Shown: positions 53,730 to 61,651 of the stretch, piece by piece
Layout: each line of letters opens with the position of its first letter
Position numbering within the stretch: position 1 is the stretch's first letter
Assembly (NCBI GenBank): GCA_003331625.1
Contig: QOPF01000004.1
Span: forward strand, 29,680 to 93,679
Length of the DNA: 64,000 nucleotides
Source of the DNA: Gammaproteobacteria bacterium
GTDB lineage: Bacteria; Pseudomonadota; Gammaproteobacteria; Magnimaribacterales; AG-339-G14
Direction of reading: 5' to 3'
Made by a program: the position numbers and the translations under genes
The notes under the pieces: model-generated
Database searches by the model: none
Told to the model about the DNA's origin: nothing
Seen by the model: the letters and a program-made list of their open reading frames with translations, nothing else

Positions 53730-54324
53730 AAATCATAAATCAAAAGAAGCAATTCTATATCTTGTTTCAAAAGATAAAGATCTTTTGAATCTTTTTATCG
53801 AAAACTCTGATTTTGGAGAATACAAAAGAGAAAAAAATTTTAAAGGATTGCTACAGCTAATCATTGAACAGCAATTATCTGTTGCTTCAGCGAATGCTAT
53901 TTATAGAAAACTTTTAAAAAAAACTCTAAGTATTTCTCCTGAATCAATCCTTAATCTAAATCATGCCTCTTTGAAAGAGTGCGGTTTAAGTAGACAAAAA
54001 ATTTCTTACATATCGGGATTAGCTAAAAATTGTATTAACAAAGATATAAATTTCAATAAGATAAACAAACTAAGTGATGATGATCTAATAACTGAAATAA
54101 CAAAAATAAAGGGAATTGGTCCCTGGACAGCTCAATGTTATATGTTGGCTTGTTTGAAAAGAGGTGACATTTGGCCGGTTGCAGATCTCGGTCTTATGGA
54201 GGCTGTAAAAAGGATAAAAAAACTTAAAAAACGGCCTACTGAAATTGAAATGGAAAAAATATCTCAAAAATGGCGACCATATAGAAGTACCGTGGCAAAC
54301 GTGTTATGGGCATCTTATGATTAA
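53686..54324 (+). CDS. DNA-3-methyladenine glycosylase, AlkA/HhH-GPD family
   Basis: A 212-residue base-excision glycosylase. GLLQLIIEQQLSVASANAIYRKL begins the helical domain; ITKIKGIGPWTAQCYMLACL is the helix-hairpin-helix, and WPVADLGLMEAVKRIKKL supplies the catalytic Asp (VAD). Lacks the N-terminal TBP-like domain of E. coli AlkA, as in shorter Mag-type enzymes. ATG 53686 sits 44 bases inside the preceding gene and no later plausible start exists before the conserved core. Confidence 0.88.
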   Translation: MSKQQANISLSKIFKNHKSKEAILYLVSKDKDLLNLFIENSDFGEYKREKNFKGLLQLIIEQQLSVASANAIYRKLLKKTLSISPESILNLNHASLKECGLSRQKISYISGLAKNCINKDINFNKINKLSDDDLITEITKIKGIGPWTAQCYMLACLKRGDIWPVADLGLMEAVKRIKKLKKRPTEIEMEKISQKWRPYRSTVANVLWASYD

Positions 54325-54361
54325 GATTTTAAATAAATTAAAAGAAAGATAGACTCTTAAT

Positions 54362-54799
54362 ATGTTCAAAACTTATAACAATCTTAAAAATTTACATAAT
54401 TTGTATGAGCAAAATTTTATTCTTTTAAGTAAAATTTCCGGTCAGTTAGACAGGGAAGATTTTTTTTCTTTTAACTTTGAAGTTGGTAAACAATCTAGTT
54501 TAGTTGAAATAAAAAAAATTAAACTTTCTAAATTCACTGATGAACTAGATTTCTTTATAGAAGATCCAATTCACATAAAAAACATTTCATTAAAATGTCG
54601 AATCTATAAGGAGGCAAAAATGATAGAGGTAATAGAATTTCAAAATTTCCATAAGGATTTGTTGCTTATCTTTTCAAAAAATAAATATGGTCTTCAAAAA
54701 GACGAAAGAATTCAATGGAATCTTTTTATGAATCAATTTTTAAATTATTGTATCCATCACGGACTTTCAGTTGAAAATTATTTATCTCCACGGATTTAA
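54362..54799 (+). CDS. DUF1249 family protein (YqiB-like)
   Basis: 145 residues. NNLKNLHNLYEQNFILLSKI at the N terminus, LSLKCRIYKEAKMIEVIEFQN-type central strands and YGLQKDERIQWNLFMNQFLNYCIHHGLS at the end resemble YqiB (DUF1249), whose function is unknown. Context supports this: in E. coli yqiB-cpdA-yqiA are adjacent, and here yqiA follows with a 29-base overlap while cpdA is absent. The ATG lies 37 bases after the glycosylase stop. Confidence 0.7.
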   Translation: MFKTYNNLKNLHNLYEQNFILLSKISGQLDREDFFSFNFEVGKQSSLVEIKKIKLSKFTDELDFFIEDPIHIKNISLKCRIYKEAKMIEVIEFQNFHKDLLLIFSKNKYGLQKDERIQWNLFMNQFLNYCIHHGLSVENYLSPRI

Positions 54800-55334
54800 T
54801 AGTTCATCAAAATCTACAAAGGCGCAAATATTAGAATGCTATTTTCAAGCTAGGGAAGATATTTCTTTTATATGTCCTGATTTGAAAGTCTCTCCTAATA
54901 CAGCTATTAAACAGATAGAAAATTTAATTAAAAGTTGTAAATCAAATGTTGCCCTTATTGGAAGTTCGCTCGGAGGTTTGTATGCCACCTATGCATCTGA
55001 AAGATTTAATTTAAAGTCAGTAGTAATAAATCCAGTGGTAACTAGCCATTTAAACGAAATGAGTGGATTAATAGGCCAACACACAAATTTTCATACTGGA
55101 GAAAAATATTTTTTTTCAAATAAAAATTTTTCTGAATTAAAGAAACTAGCCTTAAATAATCTAAAACATCCATTAAATCATTTATGTCTTATCAAGCTTG
55201 GAGACGAAGTTCTTGATCATAAAAAAACATTAAAATATTTTTCAAACTCTTTGGTAATCACGGAAAATCAAGGAAATCATAGTTATGAGGATTTTTCAGA
55301 AAAAATTTCTTTAATTAACGACTTTTTGTTCTAA
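54771..55334 (+). CDS. YqiA-like alpha/beta-hydrolase esterase
   Basis: 187 residues: IIYLHGFNSSSKSTKAQIL is the YqiA N-terminal signature, the nucleophile elbow is LIGSSLGGLYATY (Ser), and the C-terminal GNHSYEDF holds the catalytic His. E. coli YqiA is a short-chain esterase. The start is TTG 54771 within yqiB, the only start in frame that keeps the HGF strand; this is a 29-base overlap. The gene ends at the inverted repeat in front of the glutamine synthetase gene. Confidence 0.83.
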   Translation: MKIIYLHGFNSSSKSTKAQILECYFQAREDISFICPDLKVSPNTAIKQIENLIKSCKSNVALIGSSLGGLYATYASERFNLKSVVINPVVTSHLNEMSGLIGQHTNFHTGEKYFFSNKNFSELKKLALNNLKHPLNHLCLIKLGDEVLDHKKTLKYFSNSLVITENQGNHSYEDFSEKISLINDFLF

Positions 55335-55382
55335 AATAGTGCAAAATAAGCGCTAATTAAATACAAAAAATGCACTATTTTA
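55332..55382. promoter_or_regulatory. 12-bp inverted repeat with NtrC-like half sites upstream of glutamine synthetase
   Basis: TAAAATAGTGCA (55332-55343) and its exact complement TGCACTATTTTA (55371-55382) are separated by 27 bases. Each arm contains TGCACTA/TAGTGCA, the half site of NtrC binding sequences. ntrB and ntrC are encoded just downstream. The spacing of the two arms is longer than a single NtrC dyad, so they may be two half-occupied sites. Confidence 0.55.
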
Positions 55383-55403
55383 TAGCATTTACTTTGCTAA
55401 AAT
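55383..55403 (+). promoter_or_regulatory. Promoter core of the glutamine synthetase gene (extended -10, or weak -24/-12)
   Basis: Two readings overlap. TGCTAAAAT (55395-55403) is an extended -10 for sigma-70, without a clear -35, immediately after the inverted repeat. TAGCAT-N5-TTGCT (55383-55398) is an imperfect sigma-54 -24/-12 (consensus TGGCAC-N5-TTGCW) lacking the first G of the -24 GG. Both would start transcription near 55409, giving a leader that includes AAGGAG at 55423-55428. Confidence 0.45.
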
Positions 55404-55434
55404 TTTTTTCTAATTATATTTTAAGGAGATAAAA

Positions 55435-56415
55435 ATGACTGATTTTAATACATTTGAATACATATGGTTGGATGGCTATGAGCCTGAACCTTTCATGAGA
55501 AGTAAAGTTAAAGCTACCGATGACGAGACCCCTCCTGATTGGTCTTTTGATGGTTCATCAACTAAGCAAGCTGAAGGAGGTAGTTCTGATTGTCTTCTTC
55601 TTCCTGTGCAGACTTACATAAATCCCAATGGTCATGACTTAGTTATGACACAGGTTCAATCTGCTGACCATACTACTCATCCAACAAATTTTAGAGCTGC
55701 TGCAGCTGAAGTGGTAACAGATGAATGGTGGTTTGGATTTGAACAAGAATTTTTCTTTACTGATCCAAAAACTGGAGAGCCTCTTGGATGGGAAGAAGGA
55801 ACGCCTAGAGAGCAAGGAGAATATTATTGTGGAGTAGGAGCTGGTAACGTTGTCGGAAGAGAAATTTCTGATGCTCACCTTCATGCATGCTTAGATCTTG
55901 GTATTACGCTCACTGGAACAAATGCTGAAGTTGCTCTAGGGCAATGGGAGTATCAATGCTTTGGAAAAGGTATAAAAGCTGCTGATGACTTATGGGTAAG
56001 CAGATACCTTTTATTCAAAATTGCAGAAGAATTTGGCGTTGGTGTAAATATTCATCCTAAACCAAAAACTGGAGACTGGAATGGTTCAGGAATGCATAGT
56101 AACTTTTCCAACGAAGAAATGAGAACCGCAGGATCTGAAGAGCTCTTTTCATCAATGTGCGACAAATTAGGTGAAGTTCATAAAGATGGAATAGCCGCAT
56201 ATGGTTCTGGAAATGAAATGAGACTTACTGGTGAGCACGAAACTCAAAATATTGACCAATTTTCATACGGAGTCAGTGATAGAGGGGCTAGTATTCGTAT
56301 TCCTGTGTACACAGTAGAACATAACTGGAATGGTTACTTGGAAGATAGAAGACCGGCTTCCAATGCAGATCCATACAAAATTTTGTCTCATATTGTTGGA
56401 ACTTTAACGAAATAA
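55435..56415 (+). CDS. Type II (eukaryote-type) glutamine synthetase
   Basis: Makes glutamine from glutamate, ammonia and ATP. 326 residues, the GSII size, against about 470 for GSI. EYIWLDGYEPEPFMRSK, the WSFDGSSTKQAEGGSSDCLL beta-grasp, the catalytic FGFEQEFFF, GVNIHPKPKTGDWNGSGMHSNFS, EHETQNIDQFSYGVSDRGASIRIP and the terminal EDRRPASNADPY are all GSII hallmarks. The Tyr adenylylation loop of GSI is absent, so GlnE cannot control it. Strong SD and an NtrC-like operator lie upstream; ntrB-ntrC follow, the place where glnA (GSI) sits in most Gammaproteobacteria. Confidence 0.95.
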   Translation: MTDFNTFEYIWLDGYEPEPFMRSKVKATDDETPPDWSFDGSSTKQAEGGSSDCLLLPVQTYINPNGHDLVMTQVQSADHTTHPTNFRAAAAEVVTDEWWFGFEQEFFFTDPKTGEPLGWEEGTPREQGEYYCGVGAGNVVGREISDAHLHACLDLGITLTGTNAEVALGQWEYQCFGKGIKAADDLWVSRYLLFKIAEEFGVGVNIHPKPKTGDWNGSGMHSNFSNEEMRTAGSEELFSSMCDKLGEVHKDGIAAYGSGNEMRLTGEHETQNIDQFSYGVSDRGASIRIPVYTVEHNWNGYLEDRRPASNADPYKILSHIVGTLTK

Positions 56416-56440
56416 TTAATCTGAGAGCAAAGAGTTATAA

Positions 56441-56614
56441 ATGTCTATATTTTTAATAACGACGAAGTCAATTAGTTCTATTTGGCTAGTCATAAAATTT
56501 ATAGTTATTACAGGCAAGCAACAGCATTTAACTGTTGCTGCCGGCTCAGATTATAGAAAATATTTAAGTTTTAGCATTAAGCGGAAAGATTTATCAAACT
56601 TGACCTTTCGTTAG
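56441..56614 (+). CDS. Possible 57-aa ORF between glutamine synthetase and ntrB, unknown
   Basis: ATG 56441 to TAG 56612-56614 encodes a short protein with a hydrophobic N-terminal stretch (ISSIWLVIKFIVI) followed by a polar, basic tail. A weak AAAGAG lies seven bases ahead. No family is recognised and the frame contains the strong hairpin at 56517-56539, so it may instead be untranslated leader. It is the only content seen in this 217-base gap other than that hairpin. Confidence 0.25.
   Translation: MSIFLITTKSISSIWLVIKFIVITGKQQHLTVAAGSDYRKYLSFSIKRKDLSNLTFR
56517..56539 (+). other. Stable hairpin in the glutamine synthetase-ntrB gap
   Basis: AGCAACAG-CATTTAA-CTGTTGCT forms an 8-bp perfect stem with a 7-base loop. 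No T-run follows (next bases GCCGGCTC), so it is not a typical terminator. It could be a processing or attenuation structure that lowers ntrBC expression relative to the synthetase, or a 3' stabilising stem. Confidence 0.45.
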
Positions 56615-56632
56615 GTTCCTTGACGAAGAAAC

Positions 56633-57727
56633 ATGATTTTTTCTGAAGAAATCCTAAATGAATTATCCGCAAAGCTTTTGATTGTTGACGAAAAGTTAAA
56701 TGTGGTTTTTTTAAATAAATCAGCTGAAGATTATTTATGCATTTTAAAAGATGAAGCAAAAGGAAAAGACATTAGTAAAGTTTTTAAAGAAAAGATTGAT
56801 AATAAAATAGAATTTAGCGAAATTATTGAAAAAAAGAAAATTTTAAAAAGACATATAACAACAATTTTTCTTAACGATAATCTACGAAAAAGAGCTTCTT
56901 TTAGTGCGTCTTTTTTTTCGAACGATGATTTCAAAGGAATTATTTTTGAATTTTTTGACAAAATTAAGCCTAAATCTATGGCTGAAAAAATGAAAAAAAG
57001 AACTGCTGCATCTATAACGCAAGCATTTTCTCGAGGACTCGCTCATGAAATCAAAAATCCCTTGAGCGGCATACGTGGCGCTGCGCAATTACTATCTCAA
57101 AAAATTGAAGACCCTCAAAAGAAGAAACTAGCCAATATTATTCTTAAAGAATCAGATCGCTTAACCGATATAGTTAATAAAGTCTCAGATAACACTTTTA
57201 AATTAGACCAAAGCTTTCAGAATATTCATACAATTTTAGAGAAAATACCTGCTTTCATTAAAAATATTAAAAACCAAGAAGTAAAAATCGTAAAGGATTA
57301 TGATCCCAGCTTACCTTTAATAGAGTTAGATAGTTCACTAATTTCTCAAGTATTTTTTAACTTAACAACTAATTCTTTGGAAGCCTTTAAAAAAATAAAT
57401 AGCATAGGAAAAATTACCCTTAGAAGTAGAGTTGCTTATGAGGTTTATATAAATAATAAGAAATTCAAAACGGCTTGCCAGGTGGATTTTATAGATAACG
57501 GTCCTGGGATTCCAGATAATATTATTGACTCGGTTTTCTTTCCTCTCGTTTCGTCTAAAGAAATTGCTTCCGGTTTGGGTTTGTCAATTGTAAAAGGAAT
57601 CATAAATCAACATGGTGGATCAATTGACTGTTTTAGTGATGATGCGGGCACGACTTTTACAATACTTTTGCCCATTACATCTACAAATTTTGAAAAAACT
57701 AATTTAAAACAAAATCTAAATGGCTAA
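56633..57727 (+). CDS. glnL: Nitrogen-regulation sensor histidine kinase NtrB (GlnL)
   Basis: 364 residues, no membrane segment, as for cytoplasmic NtrB. An N-terminal PAS domain (LLIVDEKLNVVFLNKSAEDYL), the H-box FSRGLAHEIKNPLSGIRGAAQLL with the phospho-accepting His, N-box FFNLTTNSLEAF, G1 DFIDNGPGIP and G2 GLGLSIVKGII are complete. In other proteobacteria PII (GlnB) switches it between kinase and phosphatase according to glutamine and 2-oxoglutarate. It overlaps ntrC by 8 bases. Confidence 0.95.
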   Translation: MIFSEEILNELSAKLLIVDEKLNVVFLNKSAEDYLCILKDEAKGKDISKVFKEKIDNKIEFSEIIEKKKILKRHITTIFLNDNLRKRASFSASFFSNDDFKGIIFEFFDKIKPKSMAEKMKKRTAASITQAFSRGLAHEIKNPLSGIRGAAQLLSQKIEDPQKKKLANIILKESDRLTDIVNKVSDNTFKLDQSFQNIHTILEKIPAFIKNIKNQEVKIVKDYDPSLPLIELDSSLISQVFFNLTTNSLEAFKKINSIGKITLRSRVAYEVYINNKKFKTACQVDFIDNGPGIPDNIIDSVFFPLVSSKEIASGLGLSIVKGIINQHGGSIDCFSDDAGTTFTILLPITSTNFEKTNLKQNLNG

Positions 57728-59117
57728 AAATAAAAAAATCTGGATTGCTGATGATGACGAGTCAATAAGATTCGTTCTTGAGTCAGGTTTGTCTGAAGCT
57801 GGCTTTGCTGTCTCTACTTTTGAGGATGGTAACGAAGTCGTAAATAAACTTGATATAGATTCTCCACATTTACTTCTTACTGATTTAAAAATGCCAGGAA
57901 GAGATGGTATGGATTTATTGGAGACTTTTAAAAACGATCATAAAAAGATACCTATCATAATAATGACCGCTCATTCAGATCTAGATACCACCGTGGATGC
58001 TTTTGAGGCAGGTGCATGGGATTACATTGCTAAGCCTTTTGATTTAAACACAGCAATAGAAAAAATACAGAAGGCTATTTCAGAGAGAAAAAATATTAAC
58101 AAAAAGCTTTCTGAGAAAGAAGAACTTAATTTAAAAAAAGGAAAAATTTTAGGTAAGTCTCCTGCCATGCAAGATTTATTTAATTCAATCGGAAAGCTTT
58201 CTCATTCAGATAGTACAGTTTTATTGGTAGGCGAATCTGGAACTGGTAAAGAATTAGTCTCTCAAGCTATCTTTGAGCATTCTGAAAGATCTAAGAAAAA
58301 ATTAATCTCTCTTAATGTGGCTGATATTCCAGTAGAACTTTTAGAGTCTGAATTGTTCGGTCATGAAAAAGGTGCCTTTAAAGGAGCTGGAGATCAAAGA
58401 ATTGGAAGATTCGAACAGGCTGATAAAGGAACTCTATTTCTAGATGAAGTTGGAGATATGCCCTTAGAAACCCAAACTAGAATCATTAGAGTATTGTCAA
58501 GTGGAGAATTTTATAGAATTGGAGGGAACAGCCCAATTCAAGTTGATGTAAGAATTATAGCTGCTACTAATCAAAATTTAGAGGACAAAGTCAGAAATGG
58601 ATCTTTTAGAGAAGATCTTTATCATCGCTTAAATGTTATAAAAATTAATCTACCTCCTTTGAGAGATAGAAAAGAAGATATTATTTTACTAACGAGTTAT
58701 TTCCTAAAAAAATTCTCAGAGGAAGCAAAAACTAAAGTAAAGGTTCTTAGCAAAGAAGTAGAAGAATTATTTGAAAACCTTATTTGGCCTGGGAATGTCT
58801 TGCAACTACAAAACGTATGTCAATCCTTAACATTACTGTCTTCTGGTCAAGAAGTTACTATCAGCGATATTCCTAAAGACCTTTCTTTACAGAGAAAGGG
58901 GCCTGAAATGAGTTGGAGTGATATGTTGGAGTCTTGGGCTTCAAAAAGACTTCTAAAGGGTGAAGATCATATCTTAAATAATGCTACTCCAATTTTTGAA
59001 AGTACAATGATAAAAGCTGCCTTAAAAGTTACTAAAGGAAAAAAGAGTGAAGCAGCAAAATTATTAGGCTGGGGAAGAAATACCTTAGCAAGAAAAATTA
59101 CTGAACTTGACCTTTAA
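57720..59117 (+). CDS. glnG: Nitrogen-regulation response regulator NtrC with altered GAFTGA motif
   Basis: 465 residues: a receiver domain with acidic pocket ADDDES and phospho-acceptor Asp55 (LTDLKMPGRDG), an AAA+ domain with Walker A GESGTGKE, ESELFGHEKGAFKGA, Walker B LFLDEVGD and the FREDLYHRLNV sensor region, then a Fis-type helix-turn-helix (KKSEAAKLLGWGRNTLARKI). The sigma-54 contact loop reads GAFKGA, with Lys221 in place of the critical Thr of GAFTGA. Everything else looks functional. It partners NtrB and probably acts on the inverted repeat before the synthetase. Its stop overlaps the convergent rhodanese gene. Confidence 0.94.
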   Translation: MAKNKKIWIADDDESIRFVLESGLSEAGFAVSTFEDGNEVVNKLDIDSPHLLLTDLKMPGRDGMDLLETFKNDHKKIPIIIMTAHSDLDTTVDAFEAGAWDYIAKPFDLNTAIEKIQKAISERKNINKKLSEKEELNLKKGKILGKSPAMQDLFNSIGKLSHSDSTVLLVGESGTGKELVSQAIFEHSERSKKKLISLNVADIPVELLESELFGHEKGAFKGAGDQRIGRFEQADKGTLFLDEVGDMPLETQTRIIRVLSSGEFYRIGGNSPIQVDVRIIAATNQNLEDKVRNGSFREDLYHRLNVIKINLPPLRDRKEDIILLTSYFLKKFSEEAKTKVKVLSKEVEELFENLIWPGNVLQLQNVCQSLTLLSSGQEVTISDIPKDLSLQRKGPEMSWSDMLESWASKRLLKGEDHILNNATPIFESTMIKAALKVTKGKKSEAAKLLGWGRNTLARKITELDL

Positions 59118-59521
59118 TTTACTAAAGGTAATTTTTCTGCAATCCAGTTATTGATACCGCCTTTTAGAATAAAGACTTCAATTTGCTCTTTTTTTAAATC
59201 AGAAGCCATTCTTGAAGAATTACTTCCGTTTTGACAGACAAGAATAAATGGTTTGCCGCTTGCTTTACTGTGTTCTTTTTTACAAGCTGCCAAATCAGGT
59301 CCAACATTTACGGACTGACTTATTCTTCCTTCATCAAAATCCTTTCTAGATCTAATATCAATTATGACAGCATCTTTTTTGTTTATTAAAACAACGGCTT
59401 TATGAGGTTCTAAATTAATTGCTTTAGAAATTTTATCTAGCAAAAATAAAGCAAACAAGGAAAATATCAAAGGTATAACAATAAACCAATTGTCGATTAA
59501 AAATTCAATAAAATAAGGCAT
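59114..59521 (-). CDS. Membrane-anchored rhodanese-like sulfurtransferase (YibN-like)
   Basis: About 135 residues from ATG 59521: an N-terminal membrane anchor (WFIVIPLIFSLFALFLLDKI) and one rhodanese domain with VIIDIRSRKDFDEGRISQSVNV, active-site loop VCQNGSNSS (Cys nucleophile) and the terminal VFILKGGINNWIAEKLPLV. It matches YibN, which neighbours phosphoglycerate mutase genes in many Gammaproteobacteria; gpmA is divergent here. The track start (GTG 59569) would overlap gpmA and add a non-hydrophobic leader, so the internal ATG is preferred. Confidence 0.85.
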   Translation of the reverse strand: MPYFIEFLIDNWFIVIPLIFSLFALFLLDKISKAINLEPHKAVVLINKKDAVIIDIRSRKDFDEGRISQSVNVGPDLAACKKEHSKASGKPFILVCQNGSNSSRMASDLKKEQIEVFILKGGINNWIAEKLPLVN

Positions 59522-59558
59522 AAGCGCGATATGATAAACGTAAATACGATTTGAAACT

Positions 59559-60173
59559 ATGAAATCCACAAAAAATATTTCCGACTTAGTGTTAGTGAGG
59601 CATGGTCAAAGCGAATGGAATCAAAAAAACTTATTTACAGGATGGAAAAATCCTTCGCTAACATTGAAGGGTAAAAAAGAAGCTGAAAAAACTGGTGAAA
59701 ATTTAAAGGGTAAAAATATAGCTTTTGATATTCACTACACTTCAGAATTAAAAAGAGCACAATTAACAGGAGAAATTATTCTTTCCATTCTGAAACAAGA
59801 ATCAATTAAGACGATCAAAAATATTGCTCTTAATGAAAGAAATTATGGTGATCTTTCTGGTCTGAATAAAGATGATGCAAGAAAAAAATGGGGCGAAAAA
59901 CAGGTTCATACATGGAGAAGATCTTTTGATGAACCTCCTCCTGGAGGAGAAAGCCTTAAAGATACTGCTGAAAGAGTTATCCCTTATTTCAAGAACGTGA
60001 TAAAACCGAATTTAGAAAATAATAATATTCTTATTTGTGCCCATGGAAATTCGTTAAGAGCGCTTGTTATGCATATTGAAGAGATTTCTTCGGAAGAAAT
60101 TGTAAAACTCGAGATTGCTACAGGCGAGCCAATTTTCTATAAAGTCAAAAATAAAGAGATATATAAAATCTAA
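59559..60173 (+). CDS. gpmA: 2,3-bisphosphoglycerate-dependent phosphoglycerate mutase GpmA
   Basis: Interconverts 3- and 2-phosphoglycerate in glycolysis. 204 residues, the short dPGM form (E. coli 250). [26 protein letters not shown] with the phospho-accepting His15, [42 protein letters not shown] and [12 protein letters not shown] are present; the missing part is the C-terminal lid region. It overlaps the convergent hisF stop by 4 bases. Confidence 0.93.
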   Translation: MKSTKNISDLVLVRHGQSEWNQKNLFTGWKNPSLTLKGKKEAEKTGENLKGKNIAFDIHYTSELKRAQLTGEIILSILKQESIKTIKNIALNERNYGDLSGLNKDDARKKWGEKQVHTWRRSFDEPPPGGESLKDTAERVIPYFKNVIKPNLENNNILICAHGNSLRALVMHIEEISSEEIVKLEIATGEPIFYKVKNKEIYKI

Positions 60174-60928
60174 GTTCTTGTTTCAAAACCGGCTTCTTTA
60201 AGTGCCCTTTTGACCTTTGTAATTGAAATTTCTTTGTAATGGAAAATACTTGCTGCTAAAAGTGCATCAACTCTTCCTTCCTTGACCGCATCAACAAGAT
60301 GAGATAATTCACCAGCGCCTCCAGAGGCAATTACCGGGATTGAAAGAATTTTAGATAATTCATGATATAAATCGTTATCAAAGCCGCTTTTTGTTCCATC
60401 TTTATCCATGGACGTCATTAAAATTTCTCCGGCTCCCAAATCCTGTCCTTCTTTTGCCCAAGTTACGGCATTAAGATTTGTTTTATTTTTACCTCCATGA
60501 GTGTAGACAATCCAATCATCTCCTTCTTTTTTTGCATCTATAGCTAAAACTATGCACTGTGAGCCATACTCTTTAGAAGCATCCATAATTAATTTAGGGT
60601 TTTGAATGGCACTTGTGTTTATAGAAACCTTATCCGCACCTGATTTTAGAAGCATATCAATATCATTGAGAGTATTAATACCTCCGCCAACTGTAAAGGG
60701 AATAAAAACTTGAGAAGCAATTGATTTTACTGTTTCTATAGTAGTGGATCTCTCTTCATAAGAAGCATCAATGTCAAGCATACAAATTTCATCAGCTCCT
60801 TCAAGGTCGTATCTTTTAGCAGCTTCTGCGGGATCTCCAGCATCAACAATATCTTTAAAGTTTATTCCTTTTACTACCCTTCCGTCTCTAACATCTAAAC
60901 ATGGAATAATTCTTATTGCTAAAGTCAT
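60170..60928 (-). CDS. hisF: Imidazole glycerol phosphate synthase subunit HisF
   Basis: The cyclase barrel that with HisH forms IGP and AICAR from PRFAR. 252 residues: [19 protein letters not shown] with catalytic Asp, [36 protein letters not shown] with the second Asp and [14 protein letters not shown]. Last gene of hisB-H-A-F on the minus strand; hisI and hisE do not follow here. Two-base gap to hisA. Confidence 0.97.
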   Translation of the reverse strand: MTLAIRIIPCLDVRDGRVVKGINFKDIVDAGDPAEAAKRYDLEGADEICMLDIDASYEERSTTIETVKSIASQVFIPFTVGGGINTLNDIDMLLKSGADKVSINTSAIQNPKLIMDASKEYGSQCIVLAIDAKKEGDDWIVYTHGGKNKTNLNAVTWAKEGQDLGAGEILMTSMDKDGTKSGFDNDLYHELSKILSIPVIASGGAGELSHLVDAVKEGRVDALLAASIFHYKEISITKVKRALKEAGFETRT

Positions 60929-60930
60929 TT

Positions 60931-61650
60931 TTATTTAAATTTTTGCAGAGCTTCTTTTAAATCTAATTTTTTTTCATAAATGGATACTCCACAGATTGCT
61001 CCAATTACATTTGGTATTTCTGATAGTTTAAGCAAATCATTTATGTCTCTTACACCGCCAGAAGCTATAACCGGAAAGGATGATTTTTTAGCAACCTCTG
61101 CGGTTTCTATAAAATTAGGCCCGTTTAGCATTCCGTCTTTATCTATATCCGTATAAATAATTGCTTTAACAGGTAAATTTTTATAGGAATTTATAAGGCT
61201 ACTGGCAGATATTTTAGAAGATTCTGTCCATGCTTCAGATGCTAAAAATCCATTAAATGCATCTACGCCTAAAATAATTTTATTTGGGAAACTTTTACAA
61301 GCTTGTTCAAAAGTAGATCTGTCTTTTATTGCTAAACTACCAAGAATTATGTTGTCGATACCTTTTTCAAAAATTAATTCTAAAGTTTGCAAATCTCTTA
61401 TTCCGCCACCCAGTTGTAAATTTATGTGAGGATACTTTTTCTTTATCTCTAAAATTTCTTTCAAATTTTCTGAACTTCCAGATTTAGCTCCATCTAGATC
61501 AACTAGATGAATATTTTCAGACCCTTCCTCAACTAAAAATGAGGCTGCATCTATAGGCTTTTCAAAGTAGATTTTTGCAGACGATAAGTCGCCTTTTTTT
61601 AGGCGAACGCATTTGCCATTTTGTATATCTATTGCGGGAATGGGTAACAT
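60931..61650 (-). CDS. hisA: ProFAR isomerase HisA
   Basis: Isomerises ProFAR to PRFAR in histidine synthesis. About 239 residues from ATG 61650 ([17 protein letters not shown] with the catalytic Asp); [55 protein letters not shown] and [10 protein letters not shown] follow. The track adds ten residues upstream of the conserved start. One base separates it from hisH. Confidence 0.95.
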   Translation of the reverse strand: MLPIPAIDIQNGKCVRLKKGDLSSAKIYFEKPIDAASFLVEEGSENIHLVDLDGAKSGSSENLKEILEIKKKYPHINLQLGGGIRDLQTLELIFEKGIDNIILGSLAIKDRSTFEQACKSFPNKIILGVDAFNGFLASEAWTESSKISASSLINSYKNLPVKAIIYTDIDKDGMLNGPNFIETAEVAKKSSFPVIASGGVRDINDLLKLSEIPNVIGAICGVSIYEKKLDLKEALQKFK

Positions 61651-61651
61651 T

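Noticed and set aside
56517-56539. Hairpin after glutamine synthetase read as a rho-independent terminator
   Set aside because: No U-tract follows the stem (GCCGGCTC), so it is listed only as a structure.
59522-59569. GTG start of the rhodanese gene at 59569
   Set aside because: It would overlap the start of divergent gpmA and place a polar leader before the membrane anchor; ATG 59521 fits YibN better.
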